Positions 23,977 to 36,560 of a DNA stretch of 64,000 bases are shown here, one piece after another. The notes under the pieces are model-generated. The model was given only the letters and a program-made list of their open reading frames with translations, was not told the origin of the DNA and made no database searches. A program made the position numbers and the translations under genes. Each line of letters opens with the position of its first letter. Position 1 is the first letter of the stretch. Origin of the DNA: Ophiocordyceps camponoti-saundersi (nom. inval.) (Eukaryota; Ascomycota; Sordariomycetes; Hypocreales; Ophiocordycipitaceae); assembly GCA_003339415.1 (NCBI GenBank), contig PDHQ01000098.1:54833-118832 (forward strand). Direction: 5' to 3'.

Positions 23977-24774
23977 TATATAGTATGTAGGTACGGAGTA
24001 CGGATAGAGATGTGGAATTTACGCGGTACCACCTTGTTCGTTCGTTTCGTTCGTTCGCTCGTCCGTTCGCTCGGTCGTTCGGGGCCGAGATCGAAGAGAA
24101 GAGAAGAGAAGAGAGACAGCAAGACCCCCTCGTTGTGGAATGGCTACTTGGATGAGAAAGCAAGAAGAAGGGTAGCACCCTGAAAAAGACGTGGCTTCTG
24201 GTTGGACCCCGTGATGGGCTGGTGCATCGCAGAAGCGGCGTGCTAGTGAAATAACGCACCGTGATTGGCTGCCCTCGGACATTTCCCCGCTTATCCCGTG
24301 GTAGAGGAAGTGCGGCCTTGCAACCTGCTACGTCCTGCGTCCGAATACGAAGAAAGGCCCTCCTCTCATCTGCGCTGCCAACAGCTGGTTGACCACCGCC
24401 GTCCCCCGGGCACCAACCTTCGTGACGGGGCGCCCTGTTCACCAACTCTTGACTACCGATCCTTGTGCCGCTCGTTGTTTCGTCACTTCTGCTTCCTTGA
24501 GAGCTGCAGCCGTCTTCCGACGCTCTTTACTCTGCCCGACCGACCGCCGCCGAACCCGCCTCCTCCCCGTCGCTAGCCTCGCCTCTCCGCGTCTGCAAAA
24601 GTGACGGTGCGCCGGCGGGCATCAGTCATGTATTCGACGCCCGCAACCTTGTAGTTCTGGCTGGCTTCGCTGCCGGAGAGTCTTCCGCATACCACTCGGC
24701 CGACTGCCAGCCGCCAGCCATTCTTTCTCGCTCTCCCCTACACATACGCCTCGGCCTCCACCTCGAAAGCCACA
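23977..24774. other. Promoter and leader of the RIM15-like kinase
   Basis: Normal composition with abundant TG and CA, so RIP did not spread here. A TTCG-rich tract (about 24026-24080, repeats of TTCGTTCG/CTCG) and a GAGAAGA tract (24094-24116) occur. No separate gene is supported. Confidence 0.55.
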
Positions 24775-27700
24775 ATGGCTGAGAATCCCCCTCTACTGGC
24801 GCCTCCGGCTGTCGTCTCGCTTAGGGCTCAGCAAGCAGGCCCCATGGAGAGGTCACTGAGTCAGGATATCCGCGACGAGCGAGACGAGCTTCGCGAGGCT
24901 GCAGAACAGACACTCAACGTCATCGTCGATCTCAACTTGGACGGCACCATCAGATGGGTCAGCCCGTCTTGGACTGATGTCGTCGGCAGCCCTGCCGATA
25001 CTGTCAGCGGTACCCCTATATCCGACTTGATCGTCAGCAAGAACAAGTCCGTATTCTCAGACGTCGTCGAATCCATGAAGCGAGATGATTCCAGGAGCTA
25101 CCGAGTTACTTTCTCCATTCACCTTGGCCCCCTCTCCAAACTGCGACCCATTCCTGTTCTCGATCACCTTCAGGCAACCCCCTCCGAAGCCGAACCACAA
25201 ACAGCAGATCTCGAGGCCCAAGGTATAGTCGTTGATGACAGCGTTTCTGGAGGAGAGAGCCATGTTAGTCAAATCTCTACCCCTTTCCCTGTCGAAGGCG
25301 TTGGTCAGGAATCTTTCACGCAATGTGCTAATGCCCCTCCGTGTCGTAGACTATGTGGATGATTAGGCCCTGGTCTGGTCCGCACGAGATCAAGATTGAC
25401 CTGCCAGACGTCATCGTCGACTCCCTGGGATCTGGCGCTGAGGTCCTGGCCAGTTATCTCACCCAACTGGCCGAGTCCGGAGGTGAAGAAACGCAAGAGC
25501 GAGAACCGCCTCCCTCGGTGCTTTGCCGCATCTGCGAGCGCCAAATCCATCCCTGGTGGTTTGAGAAGCACACCGAACTTTGCCTTCAGGAGCACCGTGC
25601 CGAGATGGATGTACAAATGGCACAGGAGTGCTTAACGGAGCATCGCCATGCTATTGTTCGAGTTCTCGACGTCTTGGAGGCGCGTAAGAGCCGTTCCATG
25701 ACTGGAGAGCAGTCGACGGGCCCCGTTGCGGAATACAAGGGCATGCCCATCGGTCCGTCTCCTTCGTCGCAGACTTCGCCCGCCACCTCGGCGGCCCCTT
25801 CACGCGATCGAGCTGGTGGATTTGGTCACGCAAGAGCTCGCTCGTTTGCTGTTCGCAGACCGTTGGCACGTATTGTTGAGCTCCTGATGGATCTCTGCGA
25901 TACAGCCATCGAGATCAGTAGTCCTGCAATCAAAGAGACTTCGTCGCAGCAGGATGATGGCGACTTCCGCGCACAATCGCCACAGTCGGAGTCGAGGATA
26001 TCTCAAGTTCTTCAATGGCAGTCGCCCAGCACAAATACCCTGGAACAAGAGCAAGGCCTGGCGCTACTATGTGCCGACACAGAAAAGGTGGCCCGGGCCA
26101 AGGTCGAAGCCGTCTTTCGTCATCGGAGGATCATCGAATATGCAGAGCGGATCCGCATTGAACTTGCTGTCCTAGTGCAGGATTGTATTGCGAGAGCGTT
26201 GAGAAAAGCCGCCCGCCTCGCGGCTGGGCGACTGAGCGACTCGACTGAAGACGAAGAAGACGCTGGCATGGAGGACATCCCGGAGAACGGTCCCGAAGCT
26301 GGCGCTCTAGCGAACTTGGTTGGGGAGCCGCCGCGGGAAGAAGAACCGCGCGGCCGGTCTGAGCAAGGTCTTGCCAGACAGTCGCTTGACAGCCCATCTG
26401 TTCTGGCCGCGGCCCTGCGCCAGATGGACCTCTCTGCCGCATGCAATCGATCCCGGTCGCAGCCTGCTTCATTCGTCGCGTCAACGCGCTCCAGCAGTCC
26501 CAAAGAATGTCCGACGCCGCGCTCTCATGCTGAGGGAGGGTTGCCGACCCAGCTCCAATCTCGAGACGCGCGAAGGTCCTCGTCGCTCGTCTTCGAGACG
26601 GACGCCGCAGAGCCCGAGGGTAGCATGCGATCGTCGTCCGGCGCCTCGCGGAACGTGCTGAGGACAGAATCGCCTATTTCAGAGTTTGGAGACCTCAGGC
26701 GCGCCGCCAGCGCCAGACATCATCACCGTCGAAGCCTGGTGATGCCGGGAACGTCGTCGCCACGACGCCAAGAATCACCCTCGCGCGCCGTGCAGCCGTC
26801 GTCGCCTCTGCGGATCAAGCCCAGAGTATTGCCCGTTTCTCAGGAGGGCGCGGCGTCCCCCGAAGCGTCCCCCATGTTTCCTTGCAGCGAGTTCAGCTCG
26901 CCCGTGTCTCACCCATCCCGACATCACCGGAGACAATCGTCGGCTGCCATCTCGGATCTCGTTATGAGGGCGCCCTCTTCCCCACGCCTCAACGCCAGCC
27001 AGGCACCGCCGCAGCCCCGGCCTGCACCGCCATCGATCAAGGACTTCGAAATCATAAAGCCCATCAGCAAGGGCGCCTTTGGAAGCGTCTATCTATCTAA
27101 GAAGAAATCCACCGGCGAGTACTTCGCCATCAAAGTCCTGAAGAAGGCAGACATGGTTGCAAAAAATCAGGTGGGCAATGTCAAGGCGGAGCGCGCCATC
27201 ATGATGTGGCAGGGGCAAAGCGAATTCGTTGCCAAACTCTACTGGACTTTTTCCAGCAAAGAATATCTTTATCTCGTTATGGAGTATCTCAATGGAGGCG
27301 ACTGCGCCTCGCTTATCAAAGTCCTGGGAGGCCTTCCTGAGGACTGGGTCAAGAAATATCTTGGCGAGGTAGTCTTGGGCGTCGAAGACATCCACGGCAG
27401 AAACGTCATTCACCGCGATCTCAAGCCTGACAACCTACTGATTGACCAGAAAGGTCACCTCAAGCTGACTGACTTTGGCCTCTCGCGTATGGGCTTGGTG
27501 GGCCGACAGAAGCGGGCACTGAACAGCGAGGCGGCAGACTCGACGCCCGATCTGCTGAAGCATGGTCCCTTTGCTCGCTCGACGTCGATGGCTTCATCTC
27601 GGTCGACATCGCTTGACCTACACGGTCATGCACAATCGCCCAGTACGACGCCGCAGACGACACCAGATGCGAGCAGCGTCGCGCAGCCGTCCTTCTTCAG

Positions 27701-30605
27701 CCTGGCTCCACTGTCGCATGAGCCGCGACGGATTTCCAGTAGCCACCGGAGTGACAGTGGAGGAAGCGAGGCCATGACACACATGCTCTCCTCCTTCACC
27801 CTCAACGATCCGGATCATCTGTCCCAGCCGTCGAGCGCCAAGCTAATGACGGACGACGAGGCCGTCGCTTACGGATCGCCAGACCTGCCGGCTAGAGCTA
27901 GCACGGAGGGCCACGCGCGAAGTTCACTACCCCAATCCAATATGATGCCCCCTCGCATGGCGCTTTTCGACCCTCAGGACACCAACCGCCGTTTCGTCGG
28001 GACGCCCGACTATTTGGCCCCTGAGACCATCAAAGGCGATGTGCAGGACGAGACGAGTGATTGGTGGTCTGTGGGCTGCATCATGTTTGAGTTCCTTTAC
28101 GGCACCCCCCCTTTCCACGCAGGCGAGGCGGAGCAGGTGTTCGAGAACATCCTGGCGCGCAAGATACAGTGGCCGGAAGACGGCATGTGCGAGCCCGTCT
28201 CGGAGGAAGCCAAGGACCTCATCAACAAGCTCCTCTGTGTGAACCCGAAACAGAGACTGGGCGCCAACAAAGATGAGAAGTTCGCCTCGGGCGGCGAAGA
28301 GATCCGGAGCCATCCGTGGTTCCACGGCATCAACTGGGAAACGCTTTTCGAGGACGAAGCCCAGTTCGTGCCGCATCCTGAGAACCCGGAGGACACGGAA
28401 TACTTTGACGCAAGAGGTGCAGTTCTTCAGTCCTTCGCCGAGGAAATGGAGGATCAAATGTCTCCGCACTCGTCGACGGCCGGCTCCGAGTACCCGGACA
28501 GGCCGCACGATGCGCTCTCGCGGGTACGATCGCAGGTCAACTCTATGAACCGCAAGTTGATACCGCTTCACATCCCACCTCACGTGCGGGACCTTAAGAC
28601 GCGTCGACTCAGCGAACCTGTGGCCACCGACGACTTCGGGTCGTTTACCTTTAAGAACTTGCCGGTGCTGGAGAAGGCCAATAAGGACGTTATCCAGAAG
28701 CTGCGAGCCGACGCCCTAGCCGCACAAAGCAAGCAATCTTCCGGCAGCCCCGGCGGGGGCACTACAAACGTGACGACGTCTCCGGCGCCGTCGCTTGATG
28801 CCAGCCCTGTCTTATCGAGCCATCTGCACAGGACGATATCCGGGGCGAAAGCCGGCAACCGGCCACAGTCACCGTCGGGCTTCAGTCACTCGAACTCATC
28901 GCCGAGCCGGGCTTCGCAGCCGTCGTCGCCGCTGCTCGTTTCCTTCATCGCGGGGCAGGGGGCCGAAGGACGAAGAAAGGCATCGAGCAACTCGTCCAGC
29001 CTGTCGCATCATTCCGCCTCCCTGCAGCCCCCCACCTCGTTCGAGATACCCAAGGTCCCGCCGAGCCTGCAGAAGGCGGCTACGTCGGCGGCGGCATCGC
29101 CGGTCAAGGGTCGAGGCTCGACGCCGGCGCCGTTGGCGCTCTCGCCGCAGAAGCTGATGGCGACGCCGCGCCAAGGTAGCGCCTCGTCCACCAGCCGCTC
29201 CAGGTCCCTGACACTGGGTTCCCAGGAGGCAAGTCCCGTGACGTCGGAGATTTTGTCGTATCATCGGAACCGCAGAAGCCAAGTGTTTGACATGTCTCCG
29301 TCGTCATCCGACAACGAAGGCGATAAGCACAATGCGCTGCTCAGGGTCCAGCGTCGCAGGCAAAGCTCGCGGCGGCTTTCCCAGGTCAACTTTGATAGCG
29401 GACCGACGTTCCGACCGCTCGACGTCCTCATCTGCGAGGACCATCCAGTGGCGAGAATGGTGATGGAGAAGCTGCTGGAAAAGCTTCACTGCCGCACCAT
29501 CGCCGTGGCTAACGGATCCCAAGCAGTGCGATACTCGATGAGCGAAATACAGTTCGACGTCATCTTCCTCGAGTTTAAATTGCCACAGATCAGCGGGGCC
29601 GACGTAGCGCGCATGATACGGGAGACGAAGAACTCGAACTCGCACACGCCGATAGTGGCCCTCACGGCCTACCTCAAGGAGCTCCAAGCCCCTCACTACT
29701 TCGACTCGCTCATCGAGAAGCCCATCAGCTCGTCGAAGCTGATCGAAGTGCTTCGGAGCCTCTGCCAGTGGCAACCCGAATCGCCGCAGCGCGCGACTTC
29801 GCTGCCACAGCCTCATCCGGCGCTGGCCAGCCTACGCAAGGCGGCGGTACGGGCCGACGACAGCCTCGAGTCGAGTGTGTCGACCCTTGCGGGTCGGCAG
29901 GGCTCGGGGCTGGGGTCGAGCCGCGATGACTCGATGACATCGAGCGTGTTTGGAGACGCAGAATCTGTGGCAGTAGACGACATGGCCGTGGTGACGACCA
30001 GCCGTAACAAGGCACCAGACGGGGAATGGGGCGAGGGCGGGCTGGGCATCGCCGACACGAACGCAGGGGCGGGAGTTGAGGGTTCCGTCCGGGGATTTCC
30101 CCCCCTCACATCGCAGCACTCGGCGCCTTGCCAGATGGAGCACCACCTGCCGCGGCCGCATCCGCAGAGAAAGACGGGAAAAAGCGAGGCGGCGGAGTGG
30201 ACAGAATTGGCGGACGACGAAGACGAAGAGACGGAGGCCGCGAAAGATAAGCAGCCCGGTCGAGGCAACAAGCCGACGACGGGAAAATCGGCACTGCCAA
30301 GCTCGAAGCTGGGCATTGAGATGATGCGAGCGGACAGCCACGAGAGCGTCGCGCAGTGCTCGGAAAGCACGCCGGAAGCGGTGACTCAGGTTGTGACGAC
30401 ACCTTCTCAAGAGTTGTGTCCGTCCATACTTGGAGCGGGAAACGGAGACGTAGCAACGGCACAAGAGAAGATGGAAAAGACAGAAGCCGACGGGCCGGCG
30501 GAGCAAGGGGGGGAGCAGGTCAGGAGTGTGGATGCGACGCCGCGGCCGACACTGCCATACCGGGATATGGACGATGAAGCGACGCCTCGCCCAGCTGACA
30601 AATAG
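24775..30605 (+). CDS. RIM15: Rim15/Cek1-type serine/threonine protein kinase with PAS and receiver domains
   Basis: Two exons, 24775-25263 and 25350-30605, give 1914 codons. The 86-nt intron has a GTTAGT donor and restores SGGESH-TMWMIRPW. A PAS domain lies at about residues 46-115. A small zinc site C-x2-C...H-x3-C (C222, C225, H237, C241) follows. The AGC-type kinase domain spans about 728-1152: glycine loop SKGAFGSVY, Lys758, HRD with Asp853, DFG with Asp871, and GTPDYLAPE at 1047. About 165 residues are inserted between DFG and the activation segment, as expected for this family. A response-regulator receiver lies at about 1520-1640. Rim15-family kinases act below PKA and TORC1 to drive entry into quiescence through endosulfine phosphorylation. 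The receiver's usual phospho-Asp is Glu (E1571 in FLEFKLP). Flanking linkers are Ser/Pro-rich. Confidence 0.95.
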
Positions 30606-33600
30606 CCATCGAAGGCTGATGTGCCGAAAGTACTGAACAGCGAAAGGGAAAGGGAAAAGAGACAAGAGAAAGAGAGGTAAAATAAGAAGAACGGATAAGG
30701 AAAGGGGGGTGGGGGGCGGACACGACATGTATACGATGGCTCTGTGGTAGGACGGCCGCACTATGTTGCTCCGACTCATCATCATTTTTTCTTTACTATA
30801 GTTGTTGATCCGAAACGAGAAAGCTGCAGCGAGGCGTTTTGGACGGACACAGAGAAGCAGGGCGAAAGGGCTGATGACGGGGTGACGGCCCGGAGACTGG
30901 AACTCGGGGAGGGGGACGAAGACGAACGGGGAAGGGGAGCACGTGTGTGCAGATGTATGCGTGCGTGCGTGCGTGCATATAGGGCGGGATTCAGTTCGTT
31001 ACTCGTACGTGGGTAGGTACCTAGGTAAATAAAATAGGCAAAGCAATGGAAAGATTGACTGATTGATTGGTTGATAGGCGGTTACAGAATCAGAGAATGT
31101 ATGTACATATATAGGTGTATGTATGTGTGTGTTAATGTAGGTAGGTAGGTAGGTAGTATGGATGGACGGATGGATGGATACTAGATGAATGCATGAATGG
31201 ACGGATGGATGGATACTAGATGAATGCATGAATGGATGGATACAGGTAGGTAGATGGATGGATATACATACATACATACATGGGTACCCACCTACGCTTA
31301 CATGACGGCTGCTGCATAGAAGTCGTTGAGAAGGCAGTGGATGCAACGGCAAGGAGCCGAAAGACGCATCTGTGCCGTCAGGGACAATTTTATACGAGGC
31401 CGAGCCGGACGGCTCCGGATCTGTCCGGATGACGGGCCTCGGAAGGGGTGGGAGGACGGGGGACGGAAGCGGGGGAGGAGCCAATGAGAAGAGGGCGTGT
31501 GCATGCAAGTACATACACATGCCGTAAGCGTGGATAGATGCCGGGTACGGATAGATTGGGTGTGGTGAGATTTGGCGTGCCGTCATAGCCGTTCGGAATT
31601 AATATGTACGGATGCGGAGTACGGAGACATGGCAAAAAGATGTCCAGTAGCTGCTGTGCATCGTGCAATTTATATGTATGTTGTTATTTCTTCAATGCTA
31701 TCATTGTTATGTATCCATACATGTGTACGTGTTTGAACATTGGTGACCTTGCTAGCAGTATGTACCATGCTCATGTGTAGGTACCTACCATATATGGATA
31801 GACATAACAGATGGACTGCACTTTAAGGGTTATGTTAGTGGAAGGGGGCTGGTAATAATAGAGGAGTAATTACATTCACGTATATATATATATACTATTC
31901 GTAGGATGTGTCGGTTTTGTTATATGCATAACCGATAGGCATTTCTTGCTAGGTCGGTATACCTAGGTAGGTAGTAGTACTATATATATGTATATGTGTG
32001 TAAGTATAGTAGGACGATTACGGAATAGGTATTAACTATCACTACCTATAGGTAGTACACGATAACGACGCCCGAGGCAAAGAAGACAATAATAGAGATA
32101 GAATAAAAGCCAACTTAATAAATATAGTAAATATATGTATATATAAGTAGGTATGTAATGTGCTGAATCTGTGAGCACACACTGTGCACATATGTACCGT
32201 AGAGATAATCCGTAGTCCGAGGTAGGTATAAGTAGGCAGGTAGGCATATTTAACGCAGGCGTCTTATAAAAGTGGGCAGCAGCCTGCTAGCCAACCAGTT
32301 CGACCACGGTCTTGAACGGCGTCTTCTAAGTGGTCCAAATTCCCAGACTTTTCCTGCCTAACCAGGTACCAGGCAGGCATCTATGTATGTACTTACCTAT
32401 ATAGATGCATATCCGTCATACACATGTATGTATGTATAACGATCTTCCTTTTTTCCCTTAGATATCGACGTCATTATTAAAGAATCTCCCTTGCTGTAAC
32501 TTAACTATTTATCTAGATATCATGATTGCTTAGAGTATCCGTACGGAAAATCCGTGGCAGGAGAGGTTAGCATGTGTTTCTATGAATGTATATATGAACA
32601 TATGTACATGTGCCTGCACATAGCATACAATGGATGGAACTGTCTGAGGCAGTTGGCATGCTTGCTAGCAGTCTTCTGCCGTGTAGTATACTGCTGTGTA
32701 AGCCTATTGCATTCATACAGTACGAGCGTGTACCACACACACACACACCACTACATACATACTACTAATGTACATACACACATACTCTCCCCACCCCCCT
32801 TATTTTGTTCTCCTTGGTGAAGAAATATGCACTTCCTTTTAAAAGTGCGGGTTGCCGAATTTTTGTTTCTTTATTTTTTTTCTTGGTTTCTGGTTTCTGG
32901 TTTTGTCTCTTTTAAATCGGCTACCTGTGTGTTTCCCGCTGCTCCTGCTGCTGCTGCTTCGCTTGCTGCTGCCTCGCTTGCTGCTGCCCCGCGTTTCTTT
33001 GCAGCTTGCTTGCAGAGTTGCTTTCGATCGTCGTCTCTTATCTCGGCGTTTCCTACGTCTCCTTCTCTCTTACTTACTACTTTCTCCCTCTCCCTCTATT
33101 TGCCTTTGCTTGCTTTGCTTTGCCTTACTCTGCCTCCTCTCTGCCACTGACTTGCTCTTCCAAGAGCTTTCTACCTGCCTCTTCCCGTTTCCTCTGAAGG
33201 GGAAAAAAGGGGAACCTCCTCCTTCTCCACTGCGCCTTCCCCTCTCGAATACTATTCCCATCTGTCCTTTCTTCATCTTCACCACCTGCCGTCCTACTTA
33301 CTTTCCCTCATACACACCTACTGCCTACCTGCCTAGGCACTCTTGTTGCTTGCTCCTTCTTCTTCTTCTTCTTCTCTTACCTTCCTCTCCTCTTTTCCTT
33401 ACCGCTTATTCGTACCCGAACATCTACTCCTTCCTACCTCCCTATCCTCTCTTACACCACCCAACACCTAACACCTCCCTAGGCAGACAGCTAATTTCTC
33501 AGCCCTCATCATCTCCTCTTGCTGTCTTCCTTGCCAAGCTAGTTAATTACCGCCATCATCTTCATCTTCATCGTCGACCCCGTCGCCCCTGTCATCGTCA

Positions 33601-33733
33601 TCGTCCTTGTCATCGCCATACCGCTGACTGCCCTCCTCCCCCTGGCTGGCGCGCTTAACAGTCAACAAGCGCTGCCTTGCAATCCCGTCGCTTGTCTGAT
33701 CCAATCAGCGCATGCAGCCTTCAGCCACCCTCA
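30606..33733. other. 3.1-kb intergenic region with simple repeats, ending in a pyrimidine-rich leader
   Basis: No gene is supported. Tracts include GGTA/GGAT-type repeats at 31138-31265 and many ATGT/TACAT words. From about 32820 to 33660 the plus strand is strongly CT-rich. It reads as a long leucine/proline/phenylalanine frame that I regard as a leader artefact of the phosphate transporter gene. A short upstream ATG at 33712 overlaps the main start in another frame. Confidence 0.6.
31164..31233. repeat. Two tandem copies of a 35-bp unit
   Basis: The unit begins GGACGGATGGATGGATACTA and recurs after exactly 35 bp. It sits inside a longer GGAT/GGTA-type simple repeat region. Confidence 0.8.
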
Positions 33734-35885
33734 ATGGCGCTTACAGACGCTTCCTCGCCTGGCACGGCAGCTCATCGTCGCTCCCACCGCCACATGCCAG
33801 CTATTCCCGGCGAGGTCCCTGTCCCCAGCGGCCCTCTGCCAACCGATTCCGAAAGCGATGACCCCGGCCCGCGCGATGAGCGCCACATCTTCAGCCACGT
33901 TACCCGCCCCGATGACTGCTACACTCCCAGCGGCGTCTACTGGGCAGATCTTCCCTGGGCCGACCGCGTCGCCTTTGTATCGGCTGTCGACCGTCGTGAG
34001 GCCGCTCAAGAGCTGCGTTCTCTTGGTTCCATGATCAAAAAGGACCCCCTGTCGCCCCTATCTTGGTACTTCCGCCACGCCGTCATCCCCGGTGCCGGTC
34101 TCGGCCTCGAGGGCTATGTCCTCTTCTCCATTGGCAACCTCGAGCCTCTATTCAAGCAAGTCTGGCCGCAATGCTGGGATAAGCACCAGGTCTGCAGCCA
34201 AAATTGGGTTGCTAGCGTCACCTATCTTGAGATTATTGGCATCATGGTGGGACAGGCTGCAGTCGGTGTAAGCAACTCCTATCCCCCCAATCAGAACCCC
34301 AACCCCCTCTCCCCTCACTCAAAAGCCGGGAGCAAACACCAGGGGCATTTCGCAGGACTGACGCCTTTCCTATTCAGGTAATTGGCGATTGGATTGGCCG
34401 CCGCTGGGGTCTTATCCAAGATGCCCTCATCATGCTTATCGGCCTGCTCATGTTGACAGCCAGCTGGGGCTTGACGCTCGAGGGCTGGGTAATTTGCTAT
34501 GCCTGGTCACTCTTCTTTTACAGTACGTCCGTCCTCTCCCGTATTGAAGAAATTCCGACTCATTAATTGCAGGTCTCGGCGTTGGGGGCGAATATCCCAT
34601 CACTGCCACCTCATCCCTCGAGGGCGCCGACACCGCCGGCAAGCTGTCGACGCGTCAGGACCGCTTGCATCGTGGTCGTCGTGTTACTACGGCCTTTCTC
34701 ATGCAGGGATGGGGCCAATTCGTTAACCAGGTTCTTCTCATGGTCCTCCTCGTTATCTTCAACAGGGGCAGCGGCAGTCCGCCTTACAGCAGCTCTTCGG
34801 CCCAGTTCGCCTTCCGCCTGTCCTTTGCCTTTCCCGCCGTCGGCACGGCATGGCTCGCCTACTATCGAACCTGGAAGATGCCGCATGCATCCCGGCAGCT
34901 CGCCGACGCCAAGACCCGTTCCAACGTGACTGGTTACGACGTCAACGCCCTGCGTCACTGCGTCCACCATTTTGGCGGCCGACTCCTCGCCACTGCCGGC
35001 ACCTGGTTTTGCAACGACGTCTTCTTCTACGGCAACAAGCTCTTCCAGGGCCAATTCATCAAGGTCATTTCCGACAACCCAGACTCGCTCATGACCACCT
35101 GGTCCTGGAATTTGGTCAACATCACCGTCTCCCTGGCCGGCTACTACCTCGCCTCGCTCCTCATCGACAACAAGCTCTACGGCAGAAAGATGATGCAGCA
35201 GGTTGGCTTCCTCATGTGCTTCCTCATGTTCGTCATCCCGGCCTTCCAGTACGACAAGTACACCAAGCCTGAAAACATCCACGCCTTCCAGGCCATGTAC
35301 TTCATCTCCTCCTTTTTCAACCAGTTCGGCCCCAACTCCGTCACCTTCCTCGTCGCCGGCGAGGTATTCCCTACGCCCATCCGCGCCACCGCCCATGGCT
35401 TCTCTGCCTGCCTGGGCAAGTCCGGCGCCCTGCTCGCCTCGGTCCTCTACAACTACATCGACACACGTACCAAGTTTTGGGTCGTGCCCTGGTTCGGGCT
35501 CGCCGGCATGCTACTGACCTGGCTATTCCTCCCGGACACGACCGGCCTGGATCTCAAGGAACAGGAGCGTCGCTGGAACTACATCCGCCAGGGCAAGGCC
35601 GACGAGTACCACGGCGTCGCCGTGAACCCCGCCCACCTCAGCCTGTGGGAACGGATACGCGGCATCGGCCGTACCTACGATCCGGAGCTGGACTGGAGGG
35701 CCAAGATTCAGGACATGCGCGCCGAGTGGGAGATGGTACAGAAGGCTCGCGGTCCTAGGGAGAGTGAGGACCAGGACGGTCACGGCATGCCCGAGGACGG
35801 CGAGTTTTCTCAGGAGATTCACGACTACTTTAAGGGCTCCGCTCCCTGGGCCGGGACGGTGAGCGAGAAGGCTTCAACGCAATGA
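33734..35885 (+). CDS. MFS inorganic phosphate transporter
   Basis: Three exons, 33734-34267, 34378-34522 and 34573-35885 (introns of 110 and 50 nt), give 663 codons. A hydrophilic N-terminus of about 120 residues precedes the membrane part. The major facilitator loop motif GDWIGRR is restored by the first splice (about residues 181-187). EYPITATSSLEGADT follows the second splice, a position and sequence like the conserved GGEYP region of Pi:H+ symporters. About twelve hydrophobic segments follow, ending with the C-terminal GEVFPTPIRATAHGFSA block. The family imports phosphate (or glycerophosphodiesters in some members) across the plasma membrane with protons. The exact substrate is inferred. 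The upstream ATG at 33712 lies in another frame and could lower translation. Confidence 0.92.
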
Positions 35886-36560
35886 CACGCGACCACTTGT
35901 TTTGCCTTCTTCTCTTCCTTTGGTTGTTTTCCTTTTCCGAGTCGCATCACTAGGCTTTCTGCTTTCTTGTCGGAGCCCGATATTGTTGGGTTTCTCAGTT
36001 TCCTTACTTCGCTTTCACGGGTCTTCTCTATCATTACCTACTCCCAGTACCTACCCAGGTGGGTGGGTAGAAGTCATGCACGGCGGGGTGGTCCAGCGGT
36101 CTGATTAGAGCGCGCTCACGAGTAAAGTACATGTAACCAAAATAGGGGCGGGATTGAGGGCGGAGACGAACGACATTGATAGTGATATTGATTGATACCC
36201 GCCATTATCTGGTCTTGATATTTAGAATAGGTCGAACAGATGGGACACACAAGATAAAAAGGGATCGAGGGGTTGGAAGATGATGTGGGTATTGACTGAT
36301 TGCCAATCATCACGATTGCGCCTGTGCCAACCCGTCTCGTCTTGATCTGCCTCGTCTTGATCCGCCTCATCTCCGACTCGCGTCTATTATTTGCATCGCC
36401 ATCATTGGGCTCTAAGTACAAGCACACATCTATGTACGTACGTCGAGCATGTGAGCAAAGACTACTAAGTGAAAGAACCAGGTAAGGACATCGTGCTTCT
36501 TCATCTTCGCCGTCTTGGTTTATTTCTTTAGAAAGAAAAGTATCTTTGCTTCTATCCAAA
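35886..36560. other. Convergent intergenic spacer
   Basis: Presumed 3' UTRs of the phosphate transporter and the C2H2 gene. I see no gene or tRNA here. Confidence 0.55.

Noticed and set aside
27927..28583. 218-codon minus-strand frame
   Set aside because: It is antisense to the RIM15 kinase domain, which explains the codon structure.
32852..33658. Long plus-strand frame rich in Leu, Pro and Phe
   Set aside because: It is produced by a CT-rich leader, has no domain, and ends just before the phosphate transporter start.
36080..36125. tRNA-like GTGGTCCAGCGGTCTGATTA
   Set aside because: It looks like a D arm, but no anticodon arm, T arm or acceptor stem follows.
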